Shown here in pieces: positions 1-24,772 of a stretch of DNA of 64,000 bases (positions are counted from its first letter, which is position 1; every line of letters begins with the position of its first letter). Made by a program: the position numbers and the translations under genes. Location of the stretch: positions 16,805,001-16,869,000 of the forward strand of contig NC_091107.1 of NCBI RefSeq assembly GCF_024713975.1, in the 5' to 3' direction. Origin of the DNA: Paralichthys olivaceus. Taxonomy: Eukaryota > Chordata > Actinopteri > Pleuronectiformes > Paralichthyidae. The notes under the pieces are model-generated. The model was not told the DNA's origin and did no database searches. It saw only the letters and a program-made list of their open reading frames with translations.

Positions 1-9
1 AAAACATGT

Positions 10-157
10 CTTAACCTTAACGTTTCATGATTATGGGGACTTGATTTGTGTCCCCATTAGGAAGACAAGTCCCCAAACTGTGACTTTCAAAACAGATTTA
101 GGTCCCCACAACATGAGTAATACCTGGACCACACACACACACACACACACACACACA
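10..157 (+). repeat. Teleost interspersed repeat ending in a (CA) microsatellite
   Basis: Contains repeated GTCCCC/GTCCCCA blocks and ends in a CA run at about 129-157. It resembles a short repeat common in fish introns. Fragments sharing the TGGGGAC and CAATGTAAGTCAATGTAATG-like parts of this family lie near 50,325-50,480 and 58,585-58,620. Family name not known to me. Confidence 0.5.
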
Positions 158-844
158 TAATAGCATGCAAGTTAGAAACAGAAGTGTAGTATTTTAAAAA
201 AGTGCCCTCATGCTGCTTTTACATTACAACTCTGCACTGTTTGTTCTGCACATCTCACTGTGAAGGAACGACACAAAGCCCACAGAAACAGAAACAACAG
301 AAACCCTTTTGCACATGACATCATCGTACCTCTCTGCCGAATTCCAGATGTTGCAAATGACCCCTTCACGAAGGGGTTAAATATTGGAGCATCTGGGCCA
401 TTGTTGTGTATAGAGTGAGATGTAAGCTGCTGGTGACTGACAGCTCCCCTGCGGTGCAGTGTAACAAAAGTGTGTGTGCAACAGGGAGGGTCTGCATCAG
501 ATGTTCTATATTTGCTGTGTGTGTGTGTGTGTTACAAAGCTCTTGGTTGAAGCATGCTGAGGTGTGTCCTTTCTTGGCTGAGCGAAACATTTTTAATGTT
601 GCATGAACAGTGAAAGCAAGTTTTTTTCATTAGCATGAATTAAATGACAATGACTGTCACACAGCAGATGATTGACAGTGATGTGATAGAAGCATAAGCT
701 GCCATTTTGGGACACGAATCCAAACATGGAATAATAAATTGATCCAACCAAGACCCTGAGCAAAGAAAGCAAAGTATTCTACATCTAGAATGGTTCTCAG
801 TAGAGGGTATGAAACCACATTTGATTCCCTATAGATCCATCTCT

Positions 845-1080
845 GCACCAATTTTCACACACTCATGAATCTAGGTCCCCTAAACATCCACCATTTTCTT
901 TCATGAAGAAAATACTGTTCCGGATCTGCACTAAAATTCAACAGAACCTTCTTAGACCCATATCGCATCTTTCTACAATTTTTTGTGACAATCCCTCCAG
1001 TAGTTTTTGTATAATGTTGCTTACAAACAAATAAAGAAACATACAAACTTACAAACAAACAGACCTTGGCAGAGGTGATG
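845..1080. repeat. Teleost interspersed repeat (AAACAAAC-rich)
   Basis: Contains the phrase CCAGTAGTTTTTGTATAATG followed by ACAAACAAAT and CTTGGCAGAGGTGATGA. I recognise this pattern from many fish genomic sequences as a dispersed element. No coding capacity seen. Confidence 0.5.
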
Positions 1081-2866
1081 ATAAAGATTGTATTGGAAGA
1101 TTAAAGAAAACATAGAGAAACAGATTTTAATGGAACACAACACAACATTTTTTTAAATCTATTGTACATATTCATATAGCCAGTGATTGAATACTGTGCT
1201 CTATGTGAGGGTAGAGTCCTTATTTTACTTGACCCTATGCAGTAGTGAACATTGCATGTACATGCAGGATGTCATGTCTTCCTTCTGCTCTAAAAATAAA
1301 TCTCCATGCAGCTGACTCCAAAAAGCCTAAAGCCACGGCAGTAAGAACTGTCTGGCTTCAGTTGCTCTAGCAACTGGTTGGAGATGGATGCTCACAGAGG
1401 CTGCTCACTTACATGTGGCTCACTCACTCACAGAGAGGTTATTGTAGCACAACTATAAGTCCTGCCTTATGGAACAAACCTGCAGAGTGATTAAAAAAAC
1501 ATGTATCACATGGTAAGTGGTCAAATGAATGCATGTAGAGGTGCAGCCTATCTGTGTGCAGCAGTGCTCCCTTCAGCATGCAACACTGACCTGCAAACTC
1601 AGTGCTGAAGTGTTTGGCAGCAGCAGTATAGACAGTAAGACTGGAGAGGTTGAAGAAACAATTCTGTTTTCAACAGAGGGAAGATAAAATAAAAATGAGA
1701 GTGAGAACAACAGGGATTTCTGCAGAGACACAACCAGCCTGACCTGAACACCTGAGCTGATAAGGTGGTGCAGTTCTCAGCAGGAAGTCACTGTGCCTCT
1801 GGAAGTTTCTTTACTTGAAGCAAGTGAAAGGAATAAACATAGATGGAGAAGATGGAGCTTCAGTGTTGATTTGAAAACCCAACTCTCTCTGAGAACTAAG
1901 AAATCAGGGCTCATGGGGAAAGATCAATTCTATAGCAGCACTCCTTGCCATGATGGTTTTTTTCTTTCTTCTTAAAGGGAGGTTGCCACAGTCCCTCGTA
2001 TTTCCTGCCATGTGTTTCCATCACTGAATGGCCACTGGCTGTGGTGGCTGCTGGGAAGTAGGGATTAGAGAGAGACTAAATGCACAATGCAGCTCTGGCT
2101 GCCTGATGATAGGACCTCTGAGCAGACACAGTGCAGCAGAAAATACAGCACCAGGAAAATCACATTTTCTTTAAAGATACACAAATAAGTGACGCTTTGG
2201 TGCTGATGTCAATCACAGCGACGATGTAAGCCAGAAGAAAAGAAGTTATTGTGAAGACATGTTTTAAATACATGTCATGTTCATATCTCTCTCTCTCTCT
2301 AGTCATAGACAGAATTTATCTCTCAACCATGTGTCTTGTCCACAGGCCTGTTTTGCTCTCAGGTGTGAAGTGGAGGGCCTCCCAAACACAGACCAATACT
2401 GGTAACTACACAACATGTCTCTATGTCTGTCTGTTTGCACGTGTGTGTGTCTGTCTGTCTATTCAAATGCAATTATACACTATGTGCACCACAATACTTT
2501 ACAGTATCACAGAAGTAAAAATGTACATAGATAATTGGTTTTCACTACTGACTTGTCCTCAAACCCCAAATATAAGCCTGCATGAGTTCATCTGTAATTT
2601 ATACTGAAGTATTTTACTTTAATTGATAAGGGATTAGTCCATTTAAGGGCTTTTTTTCCCTTGTAGAATAATTCAGCGAGTTGAAGAGTTTAAATTCAGA
2701 AACTGAAACTACAGCTTGATGTTGTTCCACATTGTGTAAGGGTAAGAATTACGAACTAAAGACTTCCGCTTCTACTTCTCAGACTTACAATGAATGAGAT
2801 TTTTTCTGTTTAATTATTAACAACATAACATCATACACATGAAACCACGTCTGTGTTACAGGCTGC

Positions 2867-15723
<12,857 letters not shown>

Positions 15724-17019
15724 CGACTCCTCCCCGGTGTCTTTCAGCCATAACCAAAACTCTAATGGCAGCACAAATGTTGTCTTCAAAGGCAATCTAT
15801 TCCTGCAAACACTGAATCAGCCAATCACGTTTACTCAGTATTGTTTACATCACACAATAAGGTATGGATACCCAGCCAATCCAACTCTCGCTCACTGTCT
15901 TCCCCATACCAGCTGCTGATTGGACGTGCATTTTTTAAAAATAGAATGACTAGACTGGTACTTCTCATGAAAATCATTTCAGACGCGTACAACAAAAAGA
16001 AAAAAAAATGTGAGCACTGCTAACACTGAAAATCAGGTGATGTATTTAACGGACACTGCTGTGATTCAAAAGCGTCAAGTAGCCAGTTCTGTGTATTAAT
16101 TCAGGTACTTTTATGCAAATCCAGTAGAACTTTTTTACACCAATCTAGTTATTCTATATGTCCATGAATTTGCTGTGATTCTATTGTACCAGCAGGGGAA
16201 TTGCTTCACAGGAGAAGTAGCTGATTGTCACATTTGGCATCGTATTGGTTCCTGTTTTTTGTTCTTTATTCAGGTAAACTCTCGACATTTGTAACTCCTG
16301 TCTGTAAACTCTTCGAGGTGCTTTTCTTCGAGGTGCTTGTTAGATACTTTAAAAAAAAAGTTTTACCAGCCTAGAAGTACACCACATTGGCCTTGTGAAC
16401 AGTATTTAGAAGAAAGGTAATTAGAGGATTAAACATACACTAATAAGGTTTTATGTGAATATAAAAAATCTAATCAAAAACTTTTATCAGTTTCTCTAAA
16501 ATACGGGTTTACCAGAGGACTAATATGGTTTCATTCTTAGTTGGAAAATTTGAATTTTTTAATTCTTTTTTTTTTTACGAATCCAGCTAACTGTGTTGGT
16601 GTTGCTACGATGATACACCCAGAAGGCAGAAAAAAAACATTGTGTCGTTTTTTTATTTTTGGAAATGAGGAAACAATCTGTTTTATACCTCTTTTGTTGC
16701 TATGTTCTTGTTTGTAGATGACAGAGAAAATAAATAATTGTAAATTGTGAATGAATTTATGCGATAAATGGTGTGCATAGATGAGGTACGGGGGAGGGGG
16801 GGGGTTATGCAGCGTTTCTGTTTTGCCCCAAAATATCCATCTGTGATGCTCGGCTCCGTGTACTGCCACTGATGAGACAGAAACTTTTTTTCGTCAGCAT
16901 TTAGAAAAACCCTTCACCTGTAAAGCTCATATCGTGTTGACGCTCCATTGTCTTATTAATTCCAAACCTGATTTTTTTTTTATTCCCTGTTGGATTTAAT
17001 GCAATTGTTAAATTGTTTT

Positions 17020-17145
17020 TATTAGTTTTTTTGGGGGTAGTTTTTCCTCACAGTTGTTAGGGGCAAAGAATGTCACACATTGTTAAGCCCTATGAAGTTA
17101 ATTCTAATTTGTCAATATGAACAATACAAATATGATTAGATTCAT
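17020..17145 (+). repeat. Retroelement-like repeat fragment in kdm6b 3' UTR
   Basis: Shares GTAGTTTTTCCTC, a TTGTTAAGCCCTATGAA-type block and TTTGTCAATATG with the copy at 45,665-45,895, ending in an ATTCATTCATTC tail. This looks like the 3' end of a common teleost retroelement. Confidence 0.6.
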
Positions 17146-17466
17146 TCATTCATCATTTTTCTGATCAGTTTAATTTGTAAACTTACTGTAGGTGCTGGTT
17201 TGTACGTTCATTTGCTTTTGTCATCAAGTCATATTTTACATTTGCTTAGTTTAAGTTACAATGTTACAAACATATATCAATCATTCATATCTTTTTTCTT
17301 TGATAAATTACATAAACAATCAATATTTATAAGGATGTGTAATTATAATCAGCATATGTACAAAATGAGTTCTCTTGCAATTATTACTGCAATAAGCTCA
17401 TATTAGCTGAGTTATTGTTCCAGCTCATCTTCAAAATACTGTTCCAGCTTCTATCATACAATCATA

Positions 17467-17496
17467 TTCATGGTGCTCGACCCCCTCCTTGCCTCA
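17467..17496 (+). repeat. 30-base direct repeat in kdm6b 3' UTR, copy 1
   Basis: Matches 18039-18068 at 29 of 30 bases (one C/A difference). Contains the GACCCCCTCCTTGCCTCA core. Confidence 0.85.
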
Positions 17497-18038
17497 TGTC
17501 ATACCGATCATCACGTACCACACTGGAGTGTATTCACAGCTTAGGTTGTGCAGCCGTTCTAAATAATCCCCCTCTAACGCCAACAACTCTAAGGATCATA
17601 CCCCCTTCCCTCATCAGTGTGTGCACACCATTTCATGTACATACTGTATCTGTTTTCAGGTTTACTAGAAGACTTCTGTAGTTTTGTTCTCAATCAAAAA
17701 TCTTATTTGTATGTGGTCAAATTTGTCCACCTCAGTCACTCGTTTTTGTTGTTGCTATATTATAATACACCCTGTTTCACTCCAGTTGAAATTACTGCAA
17801 TGGGAGTTTCTTCCCACTTTTATACCTCTTTTTGTTGTGGGTTTCTGATTTTTGGGATTACAGAGAAATGGGAAATTGTAAATTGTGACATTATTTATAC
17901 TGTACATGGTTGTTTTCTTATATATTTATTGCATTTCAGTGGGTGCTTCACTCGATAAGGGGCTACAAGGTATTCTAAAAGTGTAGTATGATCACAGTGT
18001 GTGGATAGGGGAAGTGCAATCAGGGGGGTGGTTTGATT

Positions 18039-18068
18039 TTCATGGTGCTAGACCCCCTCCTTGCCTCA
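18039..18068 (+). repeat. 30-base direct repeat in kdm6b 3' UTR, copy 2
   Basis: Second copy of the block at 17467-17496, 572 bases downstream. Confidence 0.85.
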
Positions 18069-18537
18069 ATGCCCCCTCATTAAACAGCATATAATGATGT
18101 ATGAACATAGGTTACTGATACAGCTCAAACCAACCAGTTGGTGCTTAGAACCATTTCAACAGAAACGGAAATGGAATGATGTCTTCGTACTGTATAACAC
18201 AGATAAATAAAAGATCTTTTTTAACTTTATTTCCATTGTATGAAATTCATAATCTTGTGAAGCATTAGTGGTTTTATGATGAGCATTAGTCGTAGTTGTA
18301 CTTCTTGACTCTTTTGCAGAGACTTTTAGGGATGTGACATTTTAATGGCGTCGGGGGGTTTTGTTTTTTTCCGTGTCTTGTCCTCATTATTAATATTATT
18401 TGAAGGATGTGATGATGCTCTCTTTTTTTTCCCTGTTGACTTTGTTTGATTTATGCTGCACTTATTGTTTTCAAAAAGAACTCACATAGAAGAAATCCTG
18501 AGCCAGACCTGTCTTAAATTGTATTGTTGTTGAAGAA

Positions 18538-18543
18538 AATAAA
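18538..18543 (+). terminator. kdm6b: Polyadenylation signal AATAAA, probable kdm6b end
   Basis: Canonical hexamer followed within 20 bases by T/A-rich sequence. It is the last such signal before the kdm6b-tmem88 intergenic region. An earlier AATAAA near 18206 could give a shorter message. Confidence 0.55.
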
Positions 18544-18984
18544 ATGTTTTGATAAATTATTCAACAATGAGTCTTTGCCGCTGAATTCCTCTGTACCGTC
18601 TCACTGGTTTCTCTTCTCTTTGTGGAGAGTGCGAGATTTGACTGAGTTCACCGCAGGTATCCAGGCCTGCTCTCCCTTTGTGTGTCCAGTATGATATATA
18701 TAAATATAATATAAGGGCTGCAGTAGCCGAGGAAGGAGAGCTGATCTGACTTTTTTCTCAGAACATGGGTTGGGTCCAACATTTTCTCTATTTCACAGTT
18801 CGATTTGAAAACCTTTGCTGCATGATTTTGACACAAATTTCCATATTGCTTCTCAAACAAGACAAAAACATGGGGTGTTCTGAAAAAGCAAAATTTAGCC
18901 CCATCAGCTACTTGATATGCATCAAACTAGATTTCACCCGAGTTGAACAACAATACAAATATTTCCATGATAAGTAAACTTCAA

Positions 18985-19150
18985 TAGTCATTTTCATGCT
19001 CCACACCCTGATGAAGGCATAAGCCGATACAAGTTGGTGTGTTTTAATGCTTCAAGCCCATTGAAATAAAGGCAATTTTTCAAACCACTTTAAGTGCCTG
19101 GACCTGGATTCTTCATGCTATTACTTTGTACGGAGGTTTTCCACTAATCT
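18985..19150 (+). repeat. Possible retroelement tail
   Basis: Contains CCCTGATGAAGGCATAAGCC, then AATAAAGG and a GGACCTGGATTCTTCATGC block. The CTGATGAAGG..AGCCG phrase is frequent at ends of vertebrate retroelements. Weak evidence. Confidence 0.3.
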
Positions 19151-20273
19151 TTTGACATGTATTCCCTTCCATGAGCACCAGGGGTTTGAGGGACACCAGT
19201 AGCACTCCTGCCACCTCTCACTAGTCTTTTTCATGTTGTTATTAACTGTTGAGGTAACAGAATCTGTGTATAGGTCCATTCATTGTATATAGGTAACTCT
19301 ATCTATCTTTATATCTGTCTGTCTGTGTTCACTTCATTTCTATCTATAAGGACTGTCTGCAACCACAAGATGGTGCTACATCTCCGACTGTCCAAATTCT
19401 AAGAAGCTGTTTCCTTTCAAGGTGGGACAAAAAATTACCAGAAGCATGTAGAGATTAAAGATATAAGAAGGAAGCGTGTGAGAAACCTGCTTTATCGCCT
19501 ATGATTTCATCTTTACCAATTCAACACCACCAACCATGTCGTCACAGTGTCAGGAGATTTCAGGGCAGGCCTAGATTGTCAAAGCTGAGCAGAGTGTTTG
19601 ACCCGCTGTCAGAGGACAAGGAGAAAACAACTGATGGGTTTTGTTGCTTCATCAGGACTGAAAAACTGTCACTCAAAATGGCACCATCTACCAAAAGCAT
19701 CTAAGAATACCCATAATACCGTCTGGGTTGTGACACATTATAAACTATAGATGAAGTTGAAGCTGTTTAAGTAAAATAAGGCTTGTCTCTCCGGATCCTA
19801 CGTGCAGAGGGTTGTGGGAGACATTTCTGTCTCAGTCCCAGGTTAAACTTACATAAATCTCCACTCTGAATCCTCCAGACGTCTGTTAGCACTTTGTGCT
19901 CACACCAGCATTTTTTAAACTTTCGCTGCATAAGAAGGGAGGCTTTCAGTTATTCATGCAATACTTTCAAAACAGATTCATTAATCATGAAGTCCCACCA
20001 GGAGATCTGGAACTTATCAAACCTGTTCTGCAGACTTACTTCATTATTGACAGCAAGCAGCTCCACAGCAGCAAGTGAGATCTGTGCCTGAAACATCCAA
20101 GCAATGGTTTGCAAGGTAGCTGAAAGTGTTTCTGATCTTGAAGTCAGTTTTCTTATCTGTCAAAAGTCACTGCTGCACATAGAGGATCCTTAGAGTGATG
20201 TGGCCCTGCACCCCTCTCACCTCCAAACCTCAACCATTCCTATCTTCTCTTCTATTAGCAGCTCCGAGAGGAG

Positions 20274-20778
20274 GTTGCCTGGCAACACAGCCAAGGTGTC
20301 CAGGAAACTGACGAAGCCAGCCATGCATTACTTTTATCATCACTGCCATAACTGAGCAGACAGCCCTCTCTGTCCTGGAGGGAAATGCTGTTGATGAACT
20401 TGCGGTTGATAAAAATATATGTGAGGAGATCTGGATGGAAACAATGGGGACGAAGGGGGAGGGGTGGGCATGAGAGGCAAGGAGAGCAGGGTTGAAGCGG
20501 GTGATTTGTAAACAGGAACTGTCCTGACAGAAGTGCACAGACCAAGCAACCAGCTGTGACTTCACCCATTGAAACGTTGAGTCCTTTTCCAACTCAGGCC
20601 TCTGGATTGTATATCTACGCTGCCGCCATATTGCACCAGGCAACACAGGCCTGGAAATAAATACAAGCTGCAGTGTGTCTATATAAAAAGCACTTTAACT
20701 GTTACTTGTCCCAACTAACCTGGCCCTGAATGAACCCTGATCATTGTGTGCTGCCTAGACCCATGCTAACCATGTCGG
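20274..20778 (+). promoter_or_regulatory. Promoter-like segment: X-box, YY1-type site, TATA box, splice donor
   Basis: GTTGCCTGGCAAC at 20274-20286 is a perfect RFX X-box palindrome. GCCGCCATATTG at 20622-20633 fits a YY1 site. TATATAAAAAG at 20680-20690 is a strong TATA box. About 65 bases after a start predicted from it, CATGTCG|GTAAGTAG at 20771-20785 gives a strong donor. This could be an alternative tmem88 first exon or the start of an unannotated RNA. Function is inferred. Confidence 0.35.
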
Positions 20779-20819
20779 TAAGTAGTTTACACAACATTGA
20801 TTCAGCCTAAGTAAAGCTG

Positions 20820-21035
20820 TTATTTTGTTGACGTGCTCTGTTACATGCAACAGCTATTGTACTATTGTACGTCCTCGGAGAGGGATCCCTCACTTCCAAC
20901 TCCTCCCTGAGGTTCCTGTTCTTATCCCCTGTTTAAAGGGTTGGTATTTTATCTTCACTCTAGTCGAGGGTTAAAGACAGAATATGGGCTGTAAATAGCA
21001 TCTGATTGGTTGATTGATTGATTCTGATTGATTTA
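20820..21035 (+). repeat. Retroelement-like repeat, copy between kdm6b and tmem88
   Basis: Shares GCTCTGTTACATG, a GGATCC..TCACTT block, GTCGAGGGTTAA and AATATGGGCTGT with 45,665-45,895, then a GATTGATTGATT tail. It is internally deleted relative to that copy. Confidence 0.65.
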
Positions 21036-21504
21036 TAAAAAGGGAAGAGATGTATGGCAAGAGTTCATGAAAAAAACTTCCATGCCTCCAAAACAAGGTT
21101 CGTTTTTTTCTTCTTCAACATTAGCAGCAGTAATGGTTGAAATCATGTGTTGTCTTTCTGGTGGAGGGAGAGTCCAGCTGAGAATATGCAGTATGAGTGT
21201 CATCACATTGGCATGTTTCTGATTGGAGTTAGAAGACTTTATTGAAACTGACTCCTGTCTCTCCGCTAGGTGACAGACCTGACTCACATCCTTCCTGTCT
21301 GTGTCCATTCATGCCACAGGTGATTTCCTTTAGTTCGACCATGTTTGCCAGCTGCACGTTGGTTCCTGTAACTCATGATCGAAGGGTGGCTTTACTGAAC
21401 CAGTTTGATTTCGATGCTTCTTACTGTAATTTTCCGACCAACGTTCCTCAGAAAGCATCTGTGAAAGAAGCAGCAGCTCAAAGAAGTTCAAGAAGAAGGT
21501 CACA

Positions 21505-21810
21505 ATAATAATTAGAATCATAATAAACTTTATTTATGTAACTATTTAATAAATAGTTACAAACAAACAATCAGAGAAAAATCTTAAGCTATTGGAAGAT
21601 CACACGACAAAAGAGTACAAAGACTAAAAAAGTTTATAGATGAAAAAATAGTAAAAAATAAAGATAAAATAAAACATTATAAAATGTTTAAAATAGACGG
21701 TAAGATCAGAACTATAGGAGAAAGCTCACAGATAGATATGTGTCTTTAGGAGAGATTTAAAGGAGATTTAGGAGTTTCCCAGACTAGATCCTTTGAGTGC
21801 AGTGACGGAG
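21505..21810. repeat. Teleost interspersed repeat (AATAAACTTTATTTATGTAA start)
   Basis: Begins with the ACTTTATTTAT phrase, continues A-rich, and includes GTGTCTTTAGGAGAGATTTAAA. This pattern is typical of a widespread fish retroelement 3' region. Recognition is by memory only. Confidence 0.45.
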
Positions 21811-23299
21811 ATGGAACACTGTGACACTGATCCTTCATATACTATCAATCATAAAAACCAGGTTATGCTCTGAGAATGGAAGTAGACTTATATCAAAGAA
21901 TCTTCACGTCAGGCACGCCACATCTCTTCCCAGCTTTTACACTCGCCATTTATTTCAGTCTCTGGGGTTACAGGACATGAGATTCCTAAAAGTGGAGACG
22001 GAGGGACATCTCATCGCAGCGTGAGTTTGGACACAGCAGCGGATATCCTGGTTCCAAGGACAGGAAGAGTGCTCTTCCTCTACCACCCCCTCAGACACTG
22101 ACATACACATACAAACAACACACTCTGTGGCATTGTTAAGGGCAAAATCACTGCTCCTACTTTTTTTTTTTTACCTTGAATGCTAACAAGCCACAGGCTC
22201 TTGTTCCTCATACCAAATCTTCAAATGCCCTGCTTCTCCCCAGGGAGCGTATATATCTACCCCTGAGTGAAAATAAATAAACACAGATGCCCAGAGTGAG
22301 ATGAGAAAAACTTCATATCGAAATACTAATTTCACCCTTTGAACTGAGCCCCACTGGTTTCTTATCAGTCCCATGATAGCCTCTTTCCCGCGCCAAATGA
22401 GTCCATGTTCTCCCCCATCCTCATTTCCTTATGTTTTCTGACAGCAGAGCTCTGTTTTTCATCAAAAGGTCAAGGGCCAGCGCCATGTCATTCCTGCTTC
22501 TAAAGCCAATCTCCAGCTGCTCCGGCTTGCCCTTTACCTTTTTTATTATTACTTCACAGCGCTATGATTCTGCTGAGTGGCCGAGTCGTGCTGTCTCATT
22601 GGTCAGCATCAGCAGTGTAGAGTGGTGATGGACAGATAGATTCTAAAAAATGCTACAAAAATGTGCAAATTTACAAAAACATTTTCAATGAACAATAAGA
22701 AACTGTTTCCGCCCTCTTTTTTTATTTTTATCTCCTTTAAATTTATGTGATATATCATTTTTTGACATAACATTACATATTATGTATCATTTAGCTGATA
22801 TTTTTATCCAAATTGACTTACGATAAAATAAAGATTTTTTTTTTAATGTAACCACACATAATGTATGTTTTATTTGTTCTAATATTTATTTGTCTACATT
22901 TAACTCTAAAGTAATTTTAGCTGGTTATCACTTATCTGCAATGTTTATAAGTTTTTGAATAAAGTTGTCTGGCATGGTCTGAGTTAAGGTAGTTTTCTAT
23001 TTCTTTTTTTAAAATAAAATCTTGAAAGTCAATAAAAAAAGCAGCTCAGCGTGTTTTGAATCAGCGGAGAAAGTTCTCAGTGAGGGTGTAAAGTTTTGCA
23101 GAGTGGGCAGCAGCGTACCCTGCCTCCTCTAATCTGTCCAAATAAACACTCTTCCTCCCTCCCCCTGGTTCCAGGGGGTTATCACACAAACCCCTCCACT
23201 ACTCCCCTGCCCACCAGAAGCAGCAGTCTTTAACACAGCCCAGCCAGCTCTCTGTGCATTCATATTAGAGGCAACACAGGATACACACTCACACACACA

Positions 23300-23509
23300 C
23301 ACTCACTTAATCATATCTCAAACTGGAGTCAGAGTGAGGAAACAGAATGTCAGGAAAGGAAGCTCTGAAGCCAGTGGGAAAGCAGAGTTTGCCTCACGTC
23401 TGTGGAGCTCCTTTCTGAAGAGTGGAAGATTAAATTCACAACAGCGGGCAAATATCTGAAGATTTTTTTGTTTGCCTTTTTGGAAAAAGACCAGAAAACT
23501 AAAAAGTGG
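23300..23509 (+). promoter_or_regulatory. tmem88: Possible tmem88 non-coding first exon and promoter area
   Basis: The tmem88 coding exon is preceded by an acceptor at 24755, so an upstream 5' UTR exon must exist. A good donor (G|GTAAGTAT) sits at 23509/23510, after a stretch with short open frames only. The preceding 150 bases include C-rich runs. No clear TATA box was seen. The 5' boundary is a guess; a second candidate first exon ends at 20777. Confidence 0.35.
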
Positions 23510-24772
23510 TAAGTATAAGAATCTCAACTTTTACTTGGATACCACCCTCAAGATCTGGAGAAGACGTACATCAGGAGGAAATTCTTGAAATTCTCTTTGT
23601 CTCCGACCACTCACCGCTCCTCAGGTCTCTGAGTCCCATCATCATCGAACTGCAGGAGGACACATCCTCAGGTTTATACCACACAGTGAGTGTAATCAGT
23701 GTATTTATCTTTTATTCATTGACTGTGTTGAAGAAGGCCAATCCTGACCTTGTTGAAGTGGCTTATTTACTTGAATGAATTCGGGTATACTTCTCATCCA
23801 GAAAAATCACATTTCTGTGTTTGTGGATATTTGTGAATTTTGATGAGGTTGATTTAAACTGGAAACATAAATTGATGATGTCACCAAAAGGCAAATGTTA
23901 AAGCTCCAGGCTGGAGGCTGACACACGCTCATAAACAGAGCCCCTTCAGGAATGCAAGAAGACGCCAGTAAGAGTAGAGAACTTTTTGAATTTTTTTCCC
24001 CCTATGCATGACTTCATGCAACAGCGAGCTGATGATGGAAGGGGGCGGTACACATTTAGGTGATTTGCATATAATGTCATGGACAGGACAAATATGAAAG
24101 AAACATGTGTTCACATGGTTTAACACAGAAGCTTCTCACAGATCTGAATACAGTGGGAAATAGAGGAATGTGTCGTTTTCTCATCACAAGGAGAATTTCA
24201 GTTAAGTAAAGAGTTCAAATTAACTAGAAGTGAATATAAAAAAACTGTAGCACAGCATTCATTCTCTCACAGTCACAACATCGTTCTGACACTCACATCA
24301 GTGATTACTGATTTGACTTCTCAGAGTTTTCCAGCTGCTGTGGACTCATTGTTCTGGGTGGTGGGTATCCTGCAGTTGGGAGGTGGGGTCTGTGGAGCCC
24401 ATTTCCTCCCACTTAAAGCTGTGCAGTTATCTGTGTTGACTTTCCACGCCTTTCACCACATTATTCAACAAGACCATTACTCAGTGGACAAACAGTTTTT
24501 CATGCTTTTACTGGGTTGACACAATAAATCAGGTCATGGAGGGAGGAATTAAGAGCAACAGAAAACAATTTAACATTTTATGTTACTTTAAATATTTCAA
24601 ATATTGCTATGATGAAAACATGTTATATCCATATTGTGAAACAAAGATTTTCTTTATGCAGTTTTCCCCCAAAAGTCAAGTTTTTTTCTGATAGACAGGT
24701 TCAAATTCATCCACTATAATCAAGATTATTAACTGTTTTGTGTTTTTTCCTGCAGATAAGACCACTAAGAAG

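Larger units (their letters stand above)
1..2861. other. Region upstream of the first kdm6b coding exon
   Basis: No coding exon was recognised. The first kdm6b coding exon starts after an acceptor at 2861, so at least one 5' UTR exon must lie here or before the window. Visible content is two interspersed repeats (10-157, 845-1080), short TC and TG runs, and otherwise unremarkable AT-rich sequence. Confidence 0.6.
15724..18560 (+). other. kdm6b: kdm6b 3' untranslated region
   Basis: AT-rich stretch after the kdm6b stop with no sustained reading frame. AATAAA hexamers occur at about 16727, 18206 and 18538; I take the last as the main end, which gives a 3' UTR of about 2.8 kb. It contains one interspersed repeat (about 17020-17145) and an internal diverged duplication: parts of 16590-16770 resemble 17740-17910, and a 30-base block at 17467-17496 recurs at 18039-18068. 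The end point is inferred from the hexamer only. Confidence 0.6.
18561..23299. other. Intergenic region between kdm6b and tmem88
   Basis: No protein-coding gene recognised. Contents are a possible retroelement tail near 18,985-19,150 (CCCTGATGAAGGCATAAGCC phrase), a promoter-like segment at 20,270-20,780, the repeat at 20,820-21,035, a second repeat at 21,505-21,810, and AT-rich sequence at 22,620-23,040. Open frames here are short and match nothing I know. Confidence 0.6.

Noticed and set aside
20255-20569. 104-codon open frame on the - strand with a plausible-looking protein
   Set aside because: No match to known families and it spans the X-box palindrome; no flanking exons could be linked.
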